From the NCBI RefSeq assembly GCF_000766145.1, contig NZ_JNFB01000013.1, forward strand, positions 1 through 64,000: DNA of 64,000 bases, in the 5' to 3' direction. A program made the translations under genes and the position numbers. A model generated the notes under the pieces. It did not search any database, was not told the origin of the DNA, and saw nothing but the letters and a program-made list of their open reading frames with translations. Shown here one piece after another: positions 1 through 8,191 of this stretch. Numbering within the stretch: the stretch's first letter is position 1; each line of letters starts with the position of its first letter. The DNA comes from Paenilisteria newyorkensis (lineage in GTDB: Bacteria > Bacillota > Bacilli > Lactobacillales > Listeriaceae).

Positions 1-1
1 G

Positions 2-109
2 GTACTTGATGCTCTTATCTCGTTGTTTGAAAATTATGAAATGTCCTATTTACTCGGAGATGCTGGTTCTGCGCCTATTCCCCGGTTAAGGACGTTCAAA
101 AATATATAA
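2..109 (+). CDS. C-terminal fragment of an unidentified protein (cut by window start)
   Basis: An open frame enters from the left edge and runs 35 codons to TAA at 107-109, ending in the residues RLRTFKNI. The 5' part lies outside the window, so neither length nor family can be judged. It faces the rep gene convergently across a 330-bp gap. The fragment is too short to be sure it is a gene. Confidence 0.35.
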   Translation, partial: VLDALISLFENYEMSYLLGDAGSAPIPRLRTFKNI

Positions 110-438
110 GCGCCTTTCTGAACGTTAGAAAAATGAAATACTTAGCGTCCTCCCTATAACGGTAAGACCTATCATAATGCCCCTTACCGAGTATAAAAAC
201 ACAACTTCCAAAGTAACTAAAACATCGAAATCATCCCCAATAAACATCTCAAATAGCAAGATCTCATACGAGAAATCATTCCACCACAAATAAATCCTGT
301 TAACCCAGAAACACTTGCCTAACAGCTATAAAAATACAACAGTCTTAATCCCTTAAATCAAGGCATATAGCTAGGGTCATAAAAACCAGCCGCCGCAGTA
401 ACTAGAATTAAGTAATAGGCTTTTGAGCTCATTTAGTT
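110..438. other. Non-coding region downstream of rep; candidate replication origin
   Basis: No convincing gene is visible here. In Inc18 plasmids the theta origin lies just downstream of the rep gene, with a primosome assembly site a little further on. By that analogy the origin should lie here, most likely close to 360-438. I did not recognise a conserved origin core, so the placement rests on position only. Confidence 0.4.
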
Positions 439-2088
439 TCAAAGCAACAATCGGACTTGCGAATCCCTCGGAATCGCCCTTCGCTGTAGGCTCTCTAGCA
501 GTTTAAACGATAATTGGGCATGGCTACGCGCTTTGTCGGAAAGACGCTCCAAAAGGCGTATATTCGGTTCTTCCTTTGCTTGTTTTCCAGCAATAATTGT
601 GATAATGCGCTCGGCCACATCGGAAAAGCTTGCTAAATAAGCCGCGTAGTCTTGTGCAGCTTCGTTTTTCTTTTGAATCGCGTGTCGGATTGATTCCCGG
701 ACGATAATAGCAATCGTTGATACATAGCTCACAGCATGACGACCGCGTCCGGTCGTTTTTTTCACAATCTGCTTCGACTGCTGTATCACTTTTTTAAAGC
801 TGGAGTATGGGACAGCCATTTTTTCGGCCAATTCTCGTTGCGATCCAAATAAAAATGTTTGTCCGGAGACCAGGTGTTTTTCGATATACTCGAGCATATC
901 ACTTTCCCACTCATTGATATGGCTAAATTGGCGCTGTTCCCGCGGCTTCTTATGCTTCCGAAACCTACGGTAACCCGTCTTTTGAAAGATAAATGCCGCA
1001 GGATCGCCCATTTCGTTTTTATAATCTTGATTCATGTCATATGTTTCTAACAAGCCTTCGATAAATTCGAGTTTGGCTCCTTGGTACTTCCCTGAATAAG
1101 CGCTATTTAAGCTACGCTCTAATTCTCTGAAGCTAATCGGTACGCGTAAATTTGTATTAAACTCGTCTAATAGATCCGTTGCTTCTTGCAACGACTTTCC
1201 GGAAGAATAGCAAGCCAATGCCAACGTGAACACGGCCGTGTTTCGGCCATAGCTTCCCCTACCCCCGCGAATGTTCGTCAAATGAATCAGTTGATCAAAC
1301 CATTTTCGATCAGTAGCTAACATTTGCGCTCCTGGTTCAACAGAACTGGCGACATAGATGCCCCGAGTTTTGTGTTTTTCAGAATAAACCGTTGACCAAT
1401 CACGAAGATCCGCAAAAGAAAAGACCGATTCCTCGTCAAAGTACACCAGGTTATCCGGACGTGGCATCCGGAAGAATCCGAAGTCGTTGCATCCGAGATC
1501 GACGGCAGGTAAAAAGCGTGATAGCGAGTGCTTGATATTAGCCGCTATGACTTTTGCTACACGTAGTCCCTTGAAATTTTGATTGTTGCTGATGAATGCT
1601 GGAGAGTCTAACACGAAATATGCCTGGAACCCTTTTGCCGTTTTCAAAATAAAAGTCGGGGCGCCAATACTGTATTGGGTTGCTGCGACAACAATACCTG
1701 CTACATCTGTTTGTTGCGAATCGATATCGACGACAAACGTGTTGATTTGTTGCAGATTATCTTCCCGATACCCTTTGATGTGCGTCCGGTCATTATTCGC
1801 ATATTCACCAAAACGATATGTATTCGGGGTCCAGTGGGTTAATGTTTGCGCATCTGAAATCAACGTTTCTTTACTTGTAGCAATATAGCCCTTTACGCCA
1901 TAGTTCGTATACAGATCTGCTTTTCTTGCCACGACAAAGTGCACGCCTTTGCGATTTGTACTACTTGCATCTTCCCCACTTGCCAACTGCAGGTATCTTA
2001 ACGAGAAGGTGCTATTTCGTTTTTTATGTACGGTAATCCCGTTATGTGTCACCAAATCAATCGCTCTCCAGTAGTTTTCGTTGTACAT
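439..2088 (-). CDS. repE: Inc18-family theta replication initiator (RepE/RepS/RepR type)
   Basis: This 549-residue protein should initiate theta replication by opening the origin just downstream of its own gene. It matches what I recall of pAMbeta1/pSM19035/pIP501 Rep proteins: a HWTPN motif (85-89), the segment LQQINTFVVDIDS with an acidic DID at 121-123, then PTFILKTAKGFQAYFVL and DLGCNDFGFFRMPR. Family length is about 500 residues. The ATG at 2088 was chosen because AAAGGAGGAGAG precedes it; an upstream in-frame extension crosses the attenuator and lacks a ribosome site. Expression is probably set by premature termination in a leader of about 340 nt controlled by an antisense RNA. No copR/copF-like gene is present upstream, where palindromic repeats lie instead. 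Confidence 0.93.
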   Translation of the reverse strand: MYNENYWRAIDLVTHNGITVHKKRNSTFSLRYLQLASGEDASSTNRKGVHFVVARKADLYTNYGVKGYIATSKETLISDAQTLTHWTPNTYRFGEYANNDRTHIKGYREDNLQQINTFVVDIDSQQTDVAGIVVAATQYSIGAPTFILKTAKGFQAYFVLDSPAFISNNQNFKGLRVAKVIAANIKHSLSRFLPAVDLGCNDFGFFRMPRPDNLVYFDEESVFSFADLRDWSTVYSEKHKTRGIYVASSVEPGAQMLATDRKWFDQLIHLTNIRGGRGSYGRNTAVFTLALACYSSGKSLQEATDLLDEFNTNLRVPISFRELERSLNSAYSGKYQGAKLEFIEGLLETYDMNQDYKNEMGDPAAFIFQKTGYRRFRKHKKPREQRQFSHINEWESDMLEYIEKHLVSGQTFLFGSQRELAEKMAVPYSSFKKVIQQSKQIVKKTTGRGRHAVSYVSTIAIIVRESIRHAIQKKNEAAQDYAAYLASFSDVAERIITIIAGKQAKEEPNIRLLERLSDKARSHAQLSFKLLESLQRRAIPRDSQVRLLL

Positions 2089-2120
2089 GAACTCTCCTCC
2101 TTTCTCAAAATTTATACGAC

Positions 2121-2157
2121 AAAAAAAAGCAGACAACAATCTCATGAGATTGCAGCC
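2121..2157 (-). terminator. Transcriptional attenuator in the rep leader
   Basis: On the minus strand a 16-bp perfect palindrome (CAATCTCATGAGATTG, 2137-2152) inside a longer imperfect stem is followed by eight T (2128-2121), about 30 nt before the rep ribosome site. This is a rho-independent terminator upstream of the gene, as in the Inc18 rep leader, where antisense RNA promotes its folding. Confidence 0.75.
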
Positions 2158-2256
2158 TACTTTTGTAGTCATTATGGCAATCCACATCAAATAAGACTAA
2201 GCTCCTTACTGATGTGAAATAAGCATTTCAAATATGTAACAATGCAATCGAAAGCA

Positions 2257-2285
2257 TTGCTAAATAAACCTTATCGTGGTATAAT
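2257..2285 (+). promoter_or_regulatory. Promoter for the countertranscript RNA
   Basis: TTGCTA (2257-2262), a 17-bp spacer and a perfect TATAAT (2280-2285) face away from rep. Transcription from about 2292 would give RNA complementary to the rep leader. Confidence 0.65.
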
Positions 2286-2291
2286 TTTTTT

Positions 2292-2421
2292 ATAAATTCG
2301 CGCTGAAACGAAATTTAAAAATTACTTTTTTATACCATGAAAGATTCGATCAGAAGGACCACATTATATATGCGGTTCGATATCAAATGTACGCCAATAC
2401 ATTCGATAGTCGAGTCTTTTT
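2292..2421 (+). ncRNA. RNAIII-like antisense RNA controlling rep
   Basis: A transcript starting near 2292 would end at a terminator made of TATCAAATGTA (2381-2391), loop CGCCAA and TACATTCGATA (2398-2408), followed closely by a T-run at 2417-2421. Its length of about 130 nt agrees with the 136-nt RNAIII known for pIP501. It is fully antisense to the rep leader and would favour the attenuator at 2121-2157. Inferred from promoter, hairpin and position; no direct transcript evidence. Confidence 0.65.
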
Positions 2422-2435
2422 CTTTTGTCCAGTTA

Positions 2436-2464
2436 ACCATACGATATTTTTTTTAGTTTGTAAA
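2436..2464 (-). promoter_or_regulatory. Candidate rep promoter
   Basis: On the minus strand TTTACA (2464-2459), 17 bp and TATGGT (2441-2436) give a start near 2430 and a rep leader of about 340 nt, similar to other Inc18 plasmids. The first AGTATACT-type palindrome lies only 30 bp upstream, so a palindrome-binding protein could control it. Confidence 0.5.
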
Positions 2465-2493
2465 CCCTTAATTCTAGCAAATAATACACAAAA

Positions 2494-2723
2494 GTATACT
2501 GGTATACCAATATGCTTATAACCAGTATACTAGTATACTTTTGTATTCAAGTATACTAGTATACTGTTGATCATATTGATTAGTATACTGGTATACTTTT
2601 GATAATTTTAATTGTTGCACTTACAGCCGTAATAGAATAGATATACCTTATAAGTATACCAGTATACCAGTATACTGGTATACACTAATCTAAAAGAAGA
2701 AGTATACGGGTATACCCGTATAC
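2494..2723. repeat. Iterated AGTATACT-type palindromes, rep-par side
   Basis: Palindromic units GTATACTGGTATAC or GTATACTAGTATAC occur at 2494-2507, 2525-2538, 2551-2564 and 2583-2596. An extended triple unit lies at 2654-2683 and a variant with CGG/CCG spacers at 2702-2723. The array lies between the divergent rep and parA genes and resembles a centromere/operator array for a dimeric ribbon-helix-helix protein. The matching array at 4141-4462 lies on the other side of the par genes. Confidence 0.9.
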
Positions 2724-2769
2724 TTCTGTTCATTTCTTGAAAATAAATATATTTTTTAAAGATAGCATC

Positions 2770-2824
2770 AGTATACTGTTGCTATCTTTTTGTTTTCATG
2801 CTAATATAATAGCATCAGTATACT
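2770..2824 (+). promoter_or_regulatory. par operon promoter with flanking operators
   Basis: TTGCTA (2779-2784), 17 bp and TAATAT (2802-2807) lie between two copies of AGTATACT (2770-2777 and 2817-2824), each inside an imperfect GCATnAGTATACTnnTGC site. One copy overlaps the -35 and the other the start region, so autorepression by the downstream DNA-binding protein is likely. The left copy is also the loop of a hairpin with arms AAAGATAGCA and TGCTATCTTT. Confidence 0.6.
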
Positions 2825-2857
2825 AATGCAATTGATAGAAAAAGGAGAGATAATATT

Positions 2858-3685
2858 ATGTCTGGAAAAGTGTATGTAGTTGGAAACTTTAAAGGTGGCG
2901 TAGGAAAAACTAAAGTGGTAACAATGCTTGCTTATCAATCAGCGGTATCACAGAAAAAGAAAACGCTTGTACTAGATTTAGATCCACAAGGAAACGCTAC
3001 AAGTGTCTTAGCACGTACCGGTAACATCACATCTATTGATAAATCCATTACCGAAGGTTTTAAACTAGAAAATTTAGAAGATCAAATCATTAGTATTATG
3101 GATAATTTAGATTTAATCCCCGCAAACACAGCATTCAGGAATTTAAGCAAGATACTAATTGAAAAATACCCTAATGATGAAAATGCTCAGGTCTTCTATC
3201 TTAGAGAACTTCTGGAACCTTTAAAAGAGCATTATGATGCAATTTATATCGATGTTCCTCCAACTATTTCCGACTATTCCGATACAGCCATGTTGGCAGC
3301 GGATTATTGTATCATTGTCTTACAAACACAAGAACTTTCTCTAGATGGGGCACAGACTTATATTGCATATATGCAATACTTAGCAGATACCTATAACTCA
3401 AATTTAAATGTTCTTGGTCTGATACCGATGATGCTAAGGAAAGGTGGCCGTGTGGATGAAGAGATCCTGCAACAAGCCAGAGAGAAATACGGTAATAACG
3501 TGCTTAACACAGTCATCAACTATCAAGAACGTTTAAAAGTTTATGATGTTGAAGGTATTTCGATGAAATATAACGTCAATGGTAAATTAGATATGTGGGA
3601 TAAAAAAGCACATCAAGTTTTTGAAAATGTACTTGAAGAATTAGAAGAACATGAGCAATATTTTGAATCACTCGGAGTTAACTAA
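2858..3685 (+). CDS. parA: ParA-type partition ATPase
   Basis: This 275-residue cytoplasmic protein is a Walker-type partition ATPase. It has the deviant Walker A motif KGGVGKT near residues 13-19, a LVLDLDPQGN motif and YIDVPPT as the switch/Walker B region. Such proteins bind nucleoid DNA with ATP and position plasmid copies together with a centromere-binding partner, here the next gene 18 bp downstream. AAAAAGGAGAG precedes the ATG. It occupies the place of the delta (ParA) gene of Inc18 plasmid pSM19035, but the neighbouring repeats differ from the WATCACW heptads used there. Confidence 0.92.
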   Translation: MSGKVYVVGNFKGGVGKTKVVTMLAYQSAVSQKKKTLVLDLDPQGNATSVLARTGNITSIDKSITEGFKLENLEDQIISIMDNLDLIPANTAFRNLSKILIEKYPNDENAQVFYLRELLEPLKEHYDAIYIDVPPTISDYSDTAMLAADYCIIVLQTQELSLDGAQTYIAYMQYLADTYNSNLNVLGLIPMMLRKGGRVDEEILQQAREKYGNNVLNTVINYQERLKVYDVEGISMKYNVNGKLDMWDKKAHQVFENVLEELEEHEQYFESLGVN

Positions 3686-3703
3686 TGAAAGGAGCCCACT
3701 ACG

Positions 3704-4132
3704 ATGACTGAAAATGAGAACGGGGATAAAAAGCTGGACTTAAGCCCACTTATTAGCACCTCTACTTTAAAAAGACAAACAGTAAACGTTAAGGGAACAG
3801 ATGATTTTGGTCGCAGTGCTAAGAGCGATGCCCCTCCAAAAGAAAAAGCTCCTGTTCCTGAAAGAATGCCTAAAAAAGCACAAAGAATAGATCCCTCTGA
3901 AGACTTTAGAAAAAAAGCAACTAAAACTCAAAAGCTATCACCGGATGTGATTCTAAAAATAGAAGTATTGAAGCCGTACATTAAGGAGTTAGAAGAGTTA
4001 AACCTCGACAGAAAACCTACAGTAAATGATATTGTAGATATGCTAGTAGATCATTATGTTAATACCAAGATACCTACGCGTCACCTAGAAAGTTATAAAG
4101 CCGTTTACGACAATCTCTATGATCAACTTTAA
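3704..4132 (+). CDS. Probable centromere-binding partition protein (ParB-like, ribbon-helix-helix candidate)
   Basis: A 142-residue protein translated from GAAAGGAGC directly after parA, clearly the same operon. The first 75 residues are rich in K, P and charged residues and look disordered. The C-terminal half (about 80-142) is a compact helical domain with KPTVNDIVDMLVDHYV, resembling the end of a ribbon-helix-helix fold. By position and architecture it should bind the AGTATACT palindromes on both sides of the operon, activate ParA and repress its own promoter. No sequence family was recognised with certainty, so the DNA target is inferred from context. Confidence 0.7.
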   Translation: MTENENGDKKLDLSPLISTSTLKRQTVNVKGTDDFGRSAKSDAPPKEKAPVPERMPKKAQRIDPSEDFRKKATKTQKLSPDVILKIEVLKPYIKELEELNLDRKPTVNDIVDMLVDHYVNTKIPTRHLESYKAVYDNLYDQL

Positions 4133-4140
4133 TTAAAGCA

Positions 4141-4462
4141 AGTATGCTGGTATACCAGTATACTTTATTTTTAGCTCTATATAAAGGGATGTCCCATGAT
4201 TAGTATACCAGTATACTGGTATACTAATCACACTCACAGCTTTACCCTTGCTTATATGCAGTCGCTAAAATTCACCTAAACACTAACCGTACCGGTTCCT
4301 CGATAGTTCCAATGAATCTTGTTATAGCTCAATGCAGATATGTGAAAAAAACAAAGTCCAGCCAAAAAAGTATACTGGTATACCAGTATACTTTTTAATT
4401 CGCTTTAAATAAGGATTTATAACAACAAAAGTATACCAGTATACTGGTATACTTTTGTTGTT
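4141..4462. repeat. AGTATACT-type palindromes downstream of par, including a 42-bp perfect palindrome
   Basis: Four long sites lie between par and the next gene: 4141-4164 (one variant base), 4197-4230 (34-bp perfect palindrome), 4365-4396 (32-bp perfect palindrome) and 4421-4462 (42-bp perfect palindrome with AACAACAAAA outer arms). Each carries three GTATAC units separated by CC/AG or CT/GG. The sites are longer and more symmetric than those upstream of par, fitting a centromere-like site. The last also lies about 115 bp before the next gene and may act as its operator or as a terminator. Confidence 0.9.
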
Positions 4463-4578
4463 TGTGCTATAATAAGAGCAATACATTCACTTAAATAATA
4501 AAGAAATTTTTGAGATTGATTGCGAATTTAAATGTAAGCCATTAATATCTAGCTTAATACTGTTAAAAGGGGGGTTAT

Positions 4579-5088
4579 ATGCTACGAAACAACCTTATGG
4601 AATATATGCCAGTGGATTATTCACCGACTCATAAAACAATCGCCTTAGCTTATGATGAAGCTTTTGAACAAGGTTTTAATGTAACCTCCAAGGAAATCAT
4701 GAACTATCTTGGAGTATCAAATCAATGGGTGCCTCGCCACATAACTAATATTAAGTTTCGAGTCATTAATTTAGTAGCAAAAAAAGCACTATCCAAATAC
4801 GGCCGCCCTGAATTTAAACCACTACATGCATATACTAAAATTTACAATCGCAAATCATTCGAACGTGAGATACTTCGTAATAGCTTTATCGAAGTATCTC
4901 ACGGGCTACTACTACCTGCTACAAGAATTCCTAAATCACTAATATCTTGCGCTGATGCTTGTATTTTATATAAAATGGACAGGAAAACTTTCTATCGTAG
5001 AACAAAATCAGTTACTAAATATAATATTTACGGTTTAAAACGATATAGTGCCAGGGAAATAGAACATATACTACTTGATGCTCTTTAA
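4579..5088 (+). CDS. Putative DNA-binding protein beside the partition repeats
   Basis: A 169-residue basic protein with AAAAGGGGGG before its ATG. Residues about 35-60 (TSKEIMNYLGVSNQWVPRHI) look like a helix-turn-helix. The C-terminal part, with CILYKMDRKTFYRRTKSV and YGLKRYSAREIEHIL, resembles a second MerR/excisionase-like binding unit. No named family was recognised. Its place between the palindromes and a strong terminator makes a role in replication, partition or their control plausible. Confidence 0.7.
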   Translation: MLRNNLMEYMPVDYSPTHKTIALAYDEAFEQGFNVTSKEIMNYLGVSNQWVPRHITNIKFRVINLVAKKALSKYGRPEFKPLHAYTKIYNRKSFEREILRNSFIEVSHGLLLPATRIPKSLISCADACILYKMDRKTFYRRTKSVTKYNIYGLKRYSAREIEHILLDAL

Positions 5089-5132
5089 AAGGACTGAAAG
5101 TCATTGTACGCGATGACTCTCAGTCCTTTTTC
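5087..5132. terminator. Bidirectional terminator
   Basis: AAAAGGACTGAAAGTCAT pairs with ATGACTCTCAGTCCTTTTT around a short loop. It ends the plus-strand gene at 5088 and can also stop transcription from the minus-strand uvrX gene that ends at 5139. Confidence 0.85.
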
Positions 5133-5138
5133 AATCTA

Positions 5139-6415
5139 TCATCCTTTATGGCCACCGACCAATGCTGACCGTTTTAACCCTGTTGCCGCATCTAACAAGC
5201 TACTCGCGTGCATCATAGATTTAAAACCGTATCTGGTTCGAATATGATCAATGGCTTTCTCCAGTTGCTCCTGGTGCAATGTCTGAACCGCATCCTCAAA
5301 AAGATTCAGCTGCGTTCCTTCTTTGAAGGTAATCTTTCCGGCAGAAATCGCAACACTCCGGACAGCCTCGTTTGTGATGTATTTTTGGAAGATATGCAGC
5401 GCGTACGCAACGATTTTCTTACTGCTGTCCGTGGGATCTATTTTCATTTGATGACTGAAGCCACGTTGGATACTGTATTTACTATAGCCGACACTTAAGT
5501 GGATAACGGCAGTTTGTGCGTGTTCTTTACGTATCCGCATAGCTACTTCTTCCGCCATTTCTCGTACGATTATCGCGACTTCCGCTGGGTCATGGTAATC
5601 GCGCTCTAATATCTGACTCTTCCCGTACGACTTGGATAGGGGAGTATACGTCTCTGATAATCGGCTATAATCAATACCATTCGCATGGCAGTACAATTGC
5701 GTTCCCATAATGCCAAACGTTTGCTTCAGCAAACCTTCAGGTGCGTGAGCTAATGCATAGATACTTGATATGCCAACGTTTTGCAACCGAATAGCCGTTT
5801 TGTGGCCAATACCCACCACATCCGTCATATCCTGCACTTTCCAAAGCGTACTGGGAACGTCTTTATAGCGCCATTCCGCTATGCCATCATCCCGATGCTT
5901 CGCGGCAATATCAAGTGCCGCTTTCCCAAGAAAGGGTTGTCTCCAATCCCGATTGTAACAAACAGCCGCAACTCTCTAAGAATGTCTTGTTGCAACCGCT
6001 TAGCTATCGTCATTGTATCACCGAAAAGCTGGTGATATTGCGTGACATCCATGAAAAACTCATCGATGGAAAAAACAAATAGATCCTCGGAACTGACATA
6101 ACGCTTTGCTATATTCAGAATCATCTCGTTCACCTTCAGATATAACTTCATCTGGGGTGGTGCAATGATGATACGTGGATCATCCGGCAACTCAAATCTT
6201 CGAGAACCTGTTTTAATGCCAAACACTTTTTTCATGGCCGGACTCGCGGCTAATACTAGACCTCCCGCGCGATCCGCATGACTCATCACGACTAAAAAGG
6301 TAGAAATGGGATCTAATCGACGTCGAACACATTCCACAGACGCAAAAAAGCTCTTCACGTCGACACATAGAATATCACGAGAAGGCACGCTGGAGTAATC
6401 TATTTGTCGTACCAT
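5139..6415 (-). pseudogene. uvrX: UvrX-type Y-family DNA polymerase, frameshifted
   Basis: The N-terminal part (6415 down to about 5925) carries the Y-family palm motifs DVKSFFASVE and FSIDEFFMDVT and reads to GIGDNPFLGK. It then shifts frame. In the other frame the sequence continues without loss as KAALDIAAKHRDDGIAEW and on to the helix-hairpin-helix VVGIGHKTAIRLQNVGI and the little-finger domain. One missing base near 5925 (GGGAAAG where GGCGAAAG would be expected) accounts for the break. The ATG at 6415 is preceded by AAAGGAG and overlaps the YolD gene. Intact homologues do error-prone lesion bypass after DNA damage. As written the gene makes a truncated protein unless the sequence is in error. 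Confidence 0.88.
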
Positions 6416-6747
6416 TTTTGAAAACTCCTTTCGTCTACAAAACGTATTAATGCTATCTCCACTTTTTTGGTTCCTAATTCCGTCTGCACATAAAGCCATT
6501 CTCCTTCCACACCGACGATTCGGCCCTCGATGTAAGGATCAGGCGTTTCCCCTTCAGATTTAAATAACTGAATGACGATGGTTGCTCGATGTTGAAGCAC
6601 CTGATGCAGAACCTGATATATCTTCTCCTGGTCCATCACTTTTTGCCACGTGGGCACATGCTTAGCTACTTCCATACTTGCTGCGTGTTCACTAAGGAGA
6701 AAGCCTTGCCACTTGGCCATACCGCGATCTTTACGAAAGGAAGGCAT
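6400..6747 (-). CDS. YolD-like family protein
   Basis: A 115-residue protein starting MPSFRKDRGMAKWQGF, the hallmark opening of the YolD-like family that accompanies UvrX/YqjW polymerases in Bacillota. GGAGGTG precedes the start, and the gene overlaps both neighbours (17 bp with the upstream gene, 16 bp with uvrX), so translation is probably coupled. Its role with the translesion polymerase is not well defined. A GTG one codon earlier is a possible alternative start. Confidence 0.85.
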   Translation of the reverse strand: MPSFRKDRGMAKWQGFLLSEHAASMEVAKHVPTWQKVMDQEKIYQVLHQVLQHRATIVIQLFKSEGETPDPYIEGRIVGVEGEWLYVQTELGTKKVEIALIRFVDERSFQKWYDK

Positions 6748-7060
6748 CACTTTGCACCTCCATCTCCAACAACTCATCCTCGTACTTATCTGGATAGCTG
6801 ACAGCCACGATTTCTTTGCCCATGACTACCCGGTGATTCACCAGGAATGATTGCAACGATTCATTAAATAAAAATGCCTTCCCACGGACAATCTCTTCGT
6901 AGGAACCTATACATAAAGTAAATTCTAATTCTGTGTCATCCACAATGGATTGTTTCACCAACTGCTCTATTGCATGCCATCTTTCTTTCGTTAGGATCGG
7001 TGCTACGGTGCGAAAGTACTTTGTTCCACCTAAAATAACGTAGTTATCGCTATTCTTCAT
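6731..7060 (-). CDS. Hypothetical first gene of the SOS-controlled uvrX operon
   Basis: This 109-residue acidic protein has no recognised family. It is the first gene behind the LexA-box promoter at 7097-7116 and overlaps the YolD gene, so it should be induced with yolD and uvrX by DNA damage. The start MKNSDNYVILGG follows GAAAGGATTTATAT. Small genes of unknown role are often found in this position of yolD-uvrX operons. Confidence 0.75.
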   Translation of the reverse strand: MKNSDNYVILGGTKYFRTVAPILTKERWHAIEQLVKQSIVDDTELEFTLCIGSYEEIVRGKAFLFNESLQSFLVNHRVVMGKEIVAVSYPDKYEDELLEMEVQSDAFLS

Positions 7061-7096
7061 ATAAATCCAATCCTTTCATCATCAACTTACAAACCA

Positions 7097-7116
7097 ATTA
7101 TACAAACATACGTTCG
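7097..7116 (-). promoter_or_regulatory. LexA (SOS) box and -10 of the uvrX operon
   Basis: On the minus strand CGAACGTATGTTTG (7116-7103) matches the Bacillus SOS box CGAACATATGTTCG at 12 of 14 positions and abuts a perfect TATAAT (7102-7097). The repressor would cover the spacer between -35 and -10. Induction by DNA damage is the expected result. Confidence 0.8.
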
Positions 7117-7228
7117 TTTTTACTAGTTGCTAAAAGAACTATCTTTTGTGTACGACTCCTGAATCGAATCAACTAGTACATTACCAACAACAAGCAATTT
7201 CATTTCGCTATAATGGCTCTCTGACGCA

Positions 7229-7254
7229 CAAAAAAACCAGCATAATAGCTGGTT
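7229..7254 (-). terminator. Terminator of the 7254-7799 gene
   Basis: On the minus strand AACCAGC, loop TATTAT, GCTGGTT and a T-run lie right at the end of the coding region. Confidence 0.85.
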
Positions 7255-7799
7255 CAGGTATTTATTTTGTCTTTAAGTATTTTCTCTAAGTATGGCCGAA
7301 TATCACTCATGATAATCGCTTTAATCATGTTTTTTTGTTTTGGAGTTGGCTCCGTTTTTTTGTTAAACATTTTTAACAACATTTCATATGAATTTTTAGC
7401 ACTGCTGTACTTACTGTTCTGAAAAGCCCCTTGTTCATACAAATACAGTAATAGCTTTCTAGTAAAATATTTATTATCCAGAGCTATATATTCATTTCTA
7501 TTGAATGCATGTAGTAATTCGAATAATTTTCTGTTGATTTTTGTAAATTCATTAAGGTCTTTTCTTTCAAATTTCTCAATACATGAGCTACCAATAGGAG
7601 TCAATACATTACCATTTTCTCTATTTTCAATCGTAAACAGATATTTTAAATGTTCCTTACCGCATACACAAGACTCCAGCATGTTGTCGTCTTCTCTGCA
7701 ATCCCCAATCATCCATTCCTTAACCGCATCCTCCCACACATCACTGTTAGAGTTATCTACAACTTCTTTAAACAACTTATAATCTGTTTTTCTGTTCAA
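7254..7799 (-). CDS. Hypothetical protein with a Cys-x-Cys GK motif
   Basis: A 181-residue protein of unrecognised family. Residues about 43-75 read SCVCGKEHLKY, then a beta-rich stretch, then LTPIGSSCIEKF, so three cysteines could form part of a metal site. The C-terminal half is basic and helical and ends in a lysine-rich stretch. It stands alone between the lipase module and the uvrX operon, with its own terminator. Similar C-x-CGK proteins occur on phages and plasmids, but I know no function for them. Confidence 0.7.
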   Translation of the reverse strand: MNRKTDYKLFKEVVDNSNSDVWEDAVKEWMIGDCREDDNMLESCVCGKEHLKYLFTIENRENGNVLTPIGSSCIEKFERKDLNEFTKINRKLFELLHAFNRNEYIALDNKYFTRKLLLYLYEQGAFQNSKYSSAKNSYEMLLKMFNKKTEPTPKQKNMIKAIIMSDIRPYLEKILKDKINT

Positions 7800-7812
7800 A
7801 ATAGTCCACCCC

Positions 7813-8187
7813 TTAATGCAACCTACAGCTACGAATGACTTGATCTAAATCAGACCCATAGTCTCGACACAATTTCTTTCTTTCCTGAACCAGTTTATCA
7901 ACAATAGCTTCCCCTGTTTTGCTTTCAAATGAGTCACTTAGATCACGCTCCAGCTTTTGCATCGTGTGCTCCCATCCATCAAAGCTTGCTGTAAATCGGT
8001 GTAACTGATCCCAATTATCTTCCGCAATGCGATCCGTTTGCTTATGCACTTGTTGTCGCATTTGCGCCTTTTGCTTGGTTCGCTCCAATTCTTTTTTATC
8101 AGCTTGGAGCGCATACGCAACACTGCTTGCTCCAGTCTCTAGCGCTTTTGCAATCGCCCGGTCTAATTCTAGTAATTGTCTCTCCAT
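7813..8187 (-). CDS. Small coiled-coil protein in the lipase module
   Basis: A 124-residue, mostly helical, charged protein starting MERQLLELDRAIAKALETGA. The start at 8187 has GGGAAGGTG upstream and lies 5 bp after the lipase stop, so the two are co-transcribed. Its length and helical character resemble small partner proteins (YwqH/DUF5082-like) found next to LXG or type VII secreted toxins in Bacillota. That comparison is tentative, and no WXG motif is visible. Confidence 0.7.
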   Translation of the reverse strand: MERQLLELDRAIAKALETGASSVAYALQADKKELERTKQKAQMRQQVHKQTDRIAEDNWDQLHRFTASFDGWEHTMQKLERDLSDSFESKTGEAIVDKLVQERKKLCRDYGSDLDQVIRSCRLH

Positions 8188-8191
8188 CTCT

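Noticed and set aside
2089..2190. Upstream extension of rep to 583 residues
   Set aside because: It would translate through the attenuator hairpin and has no ribosome site; the ATG at 2088 has a strong one.
2494..4462. CRISPR array
   Set aside because: The repeated units are short palindromes with irregular spacing and no unique spacers of constant length.
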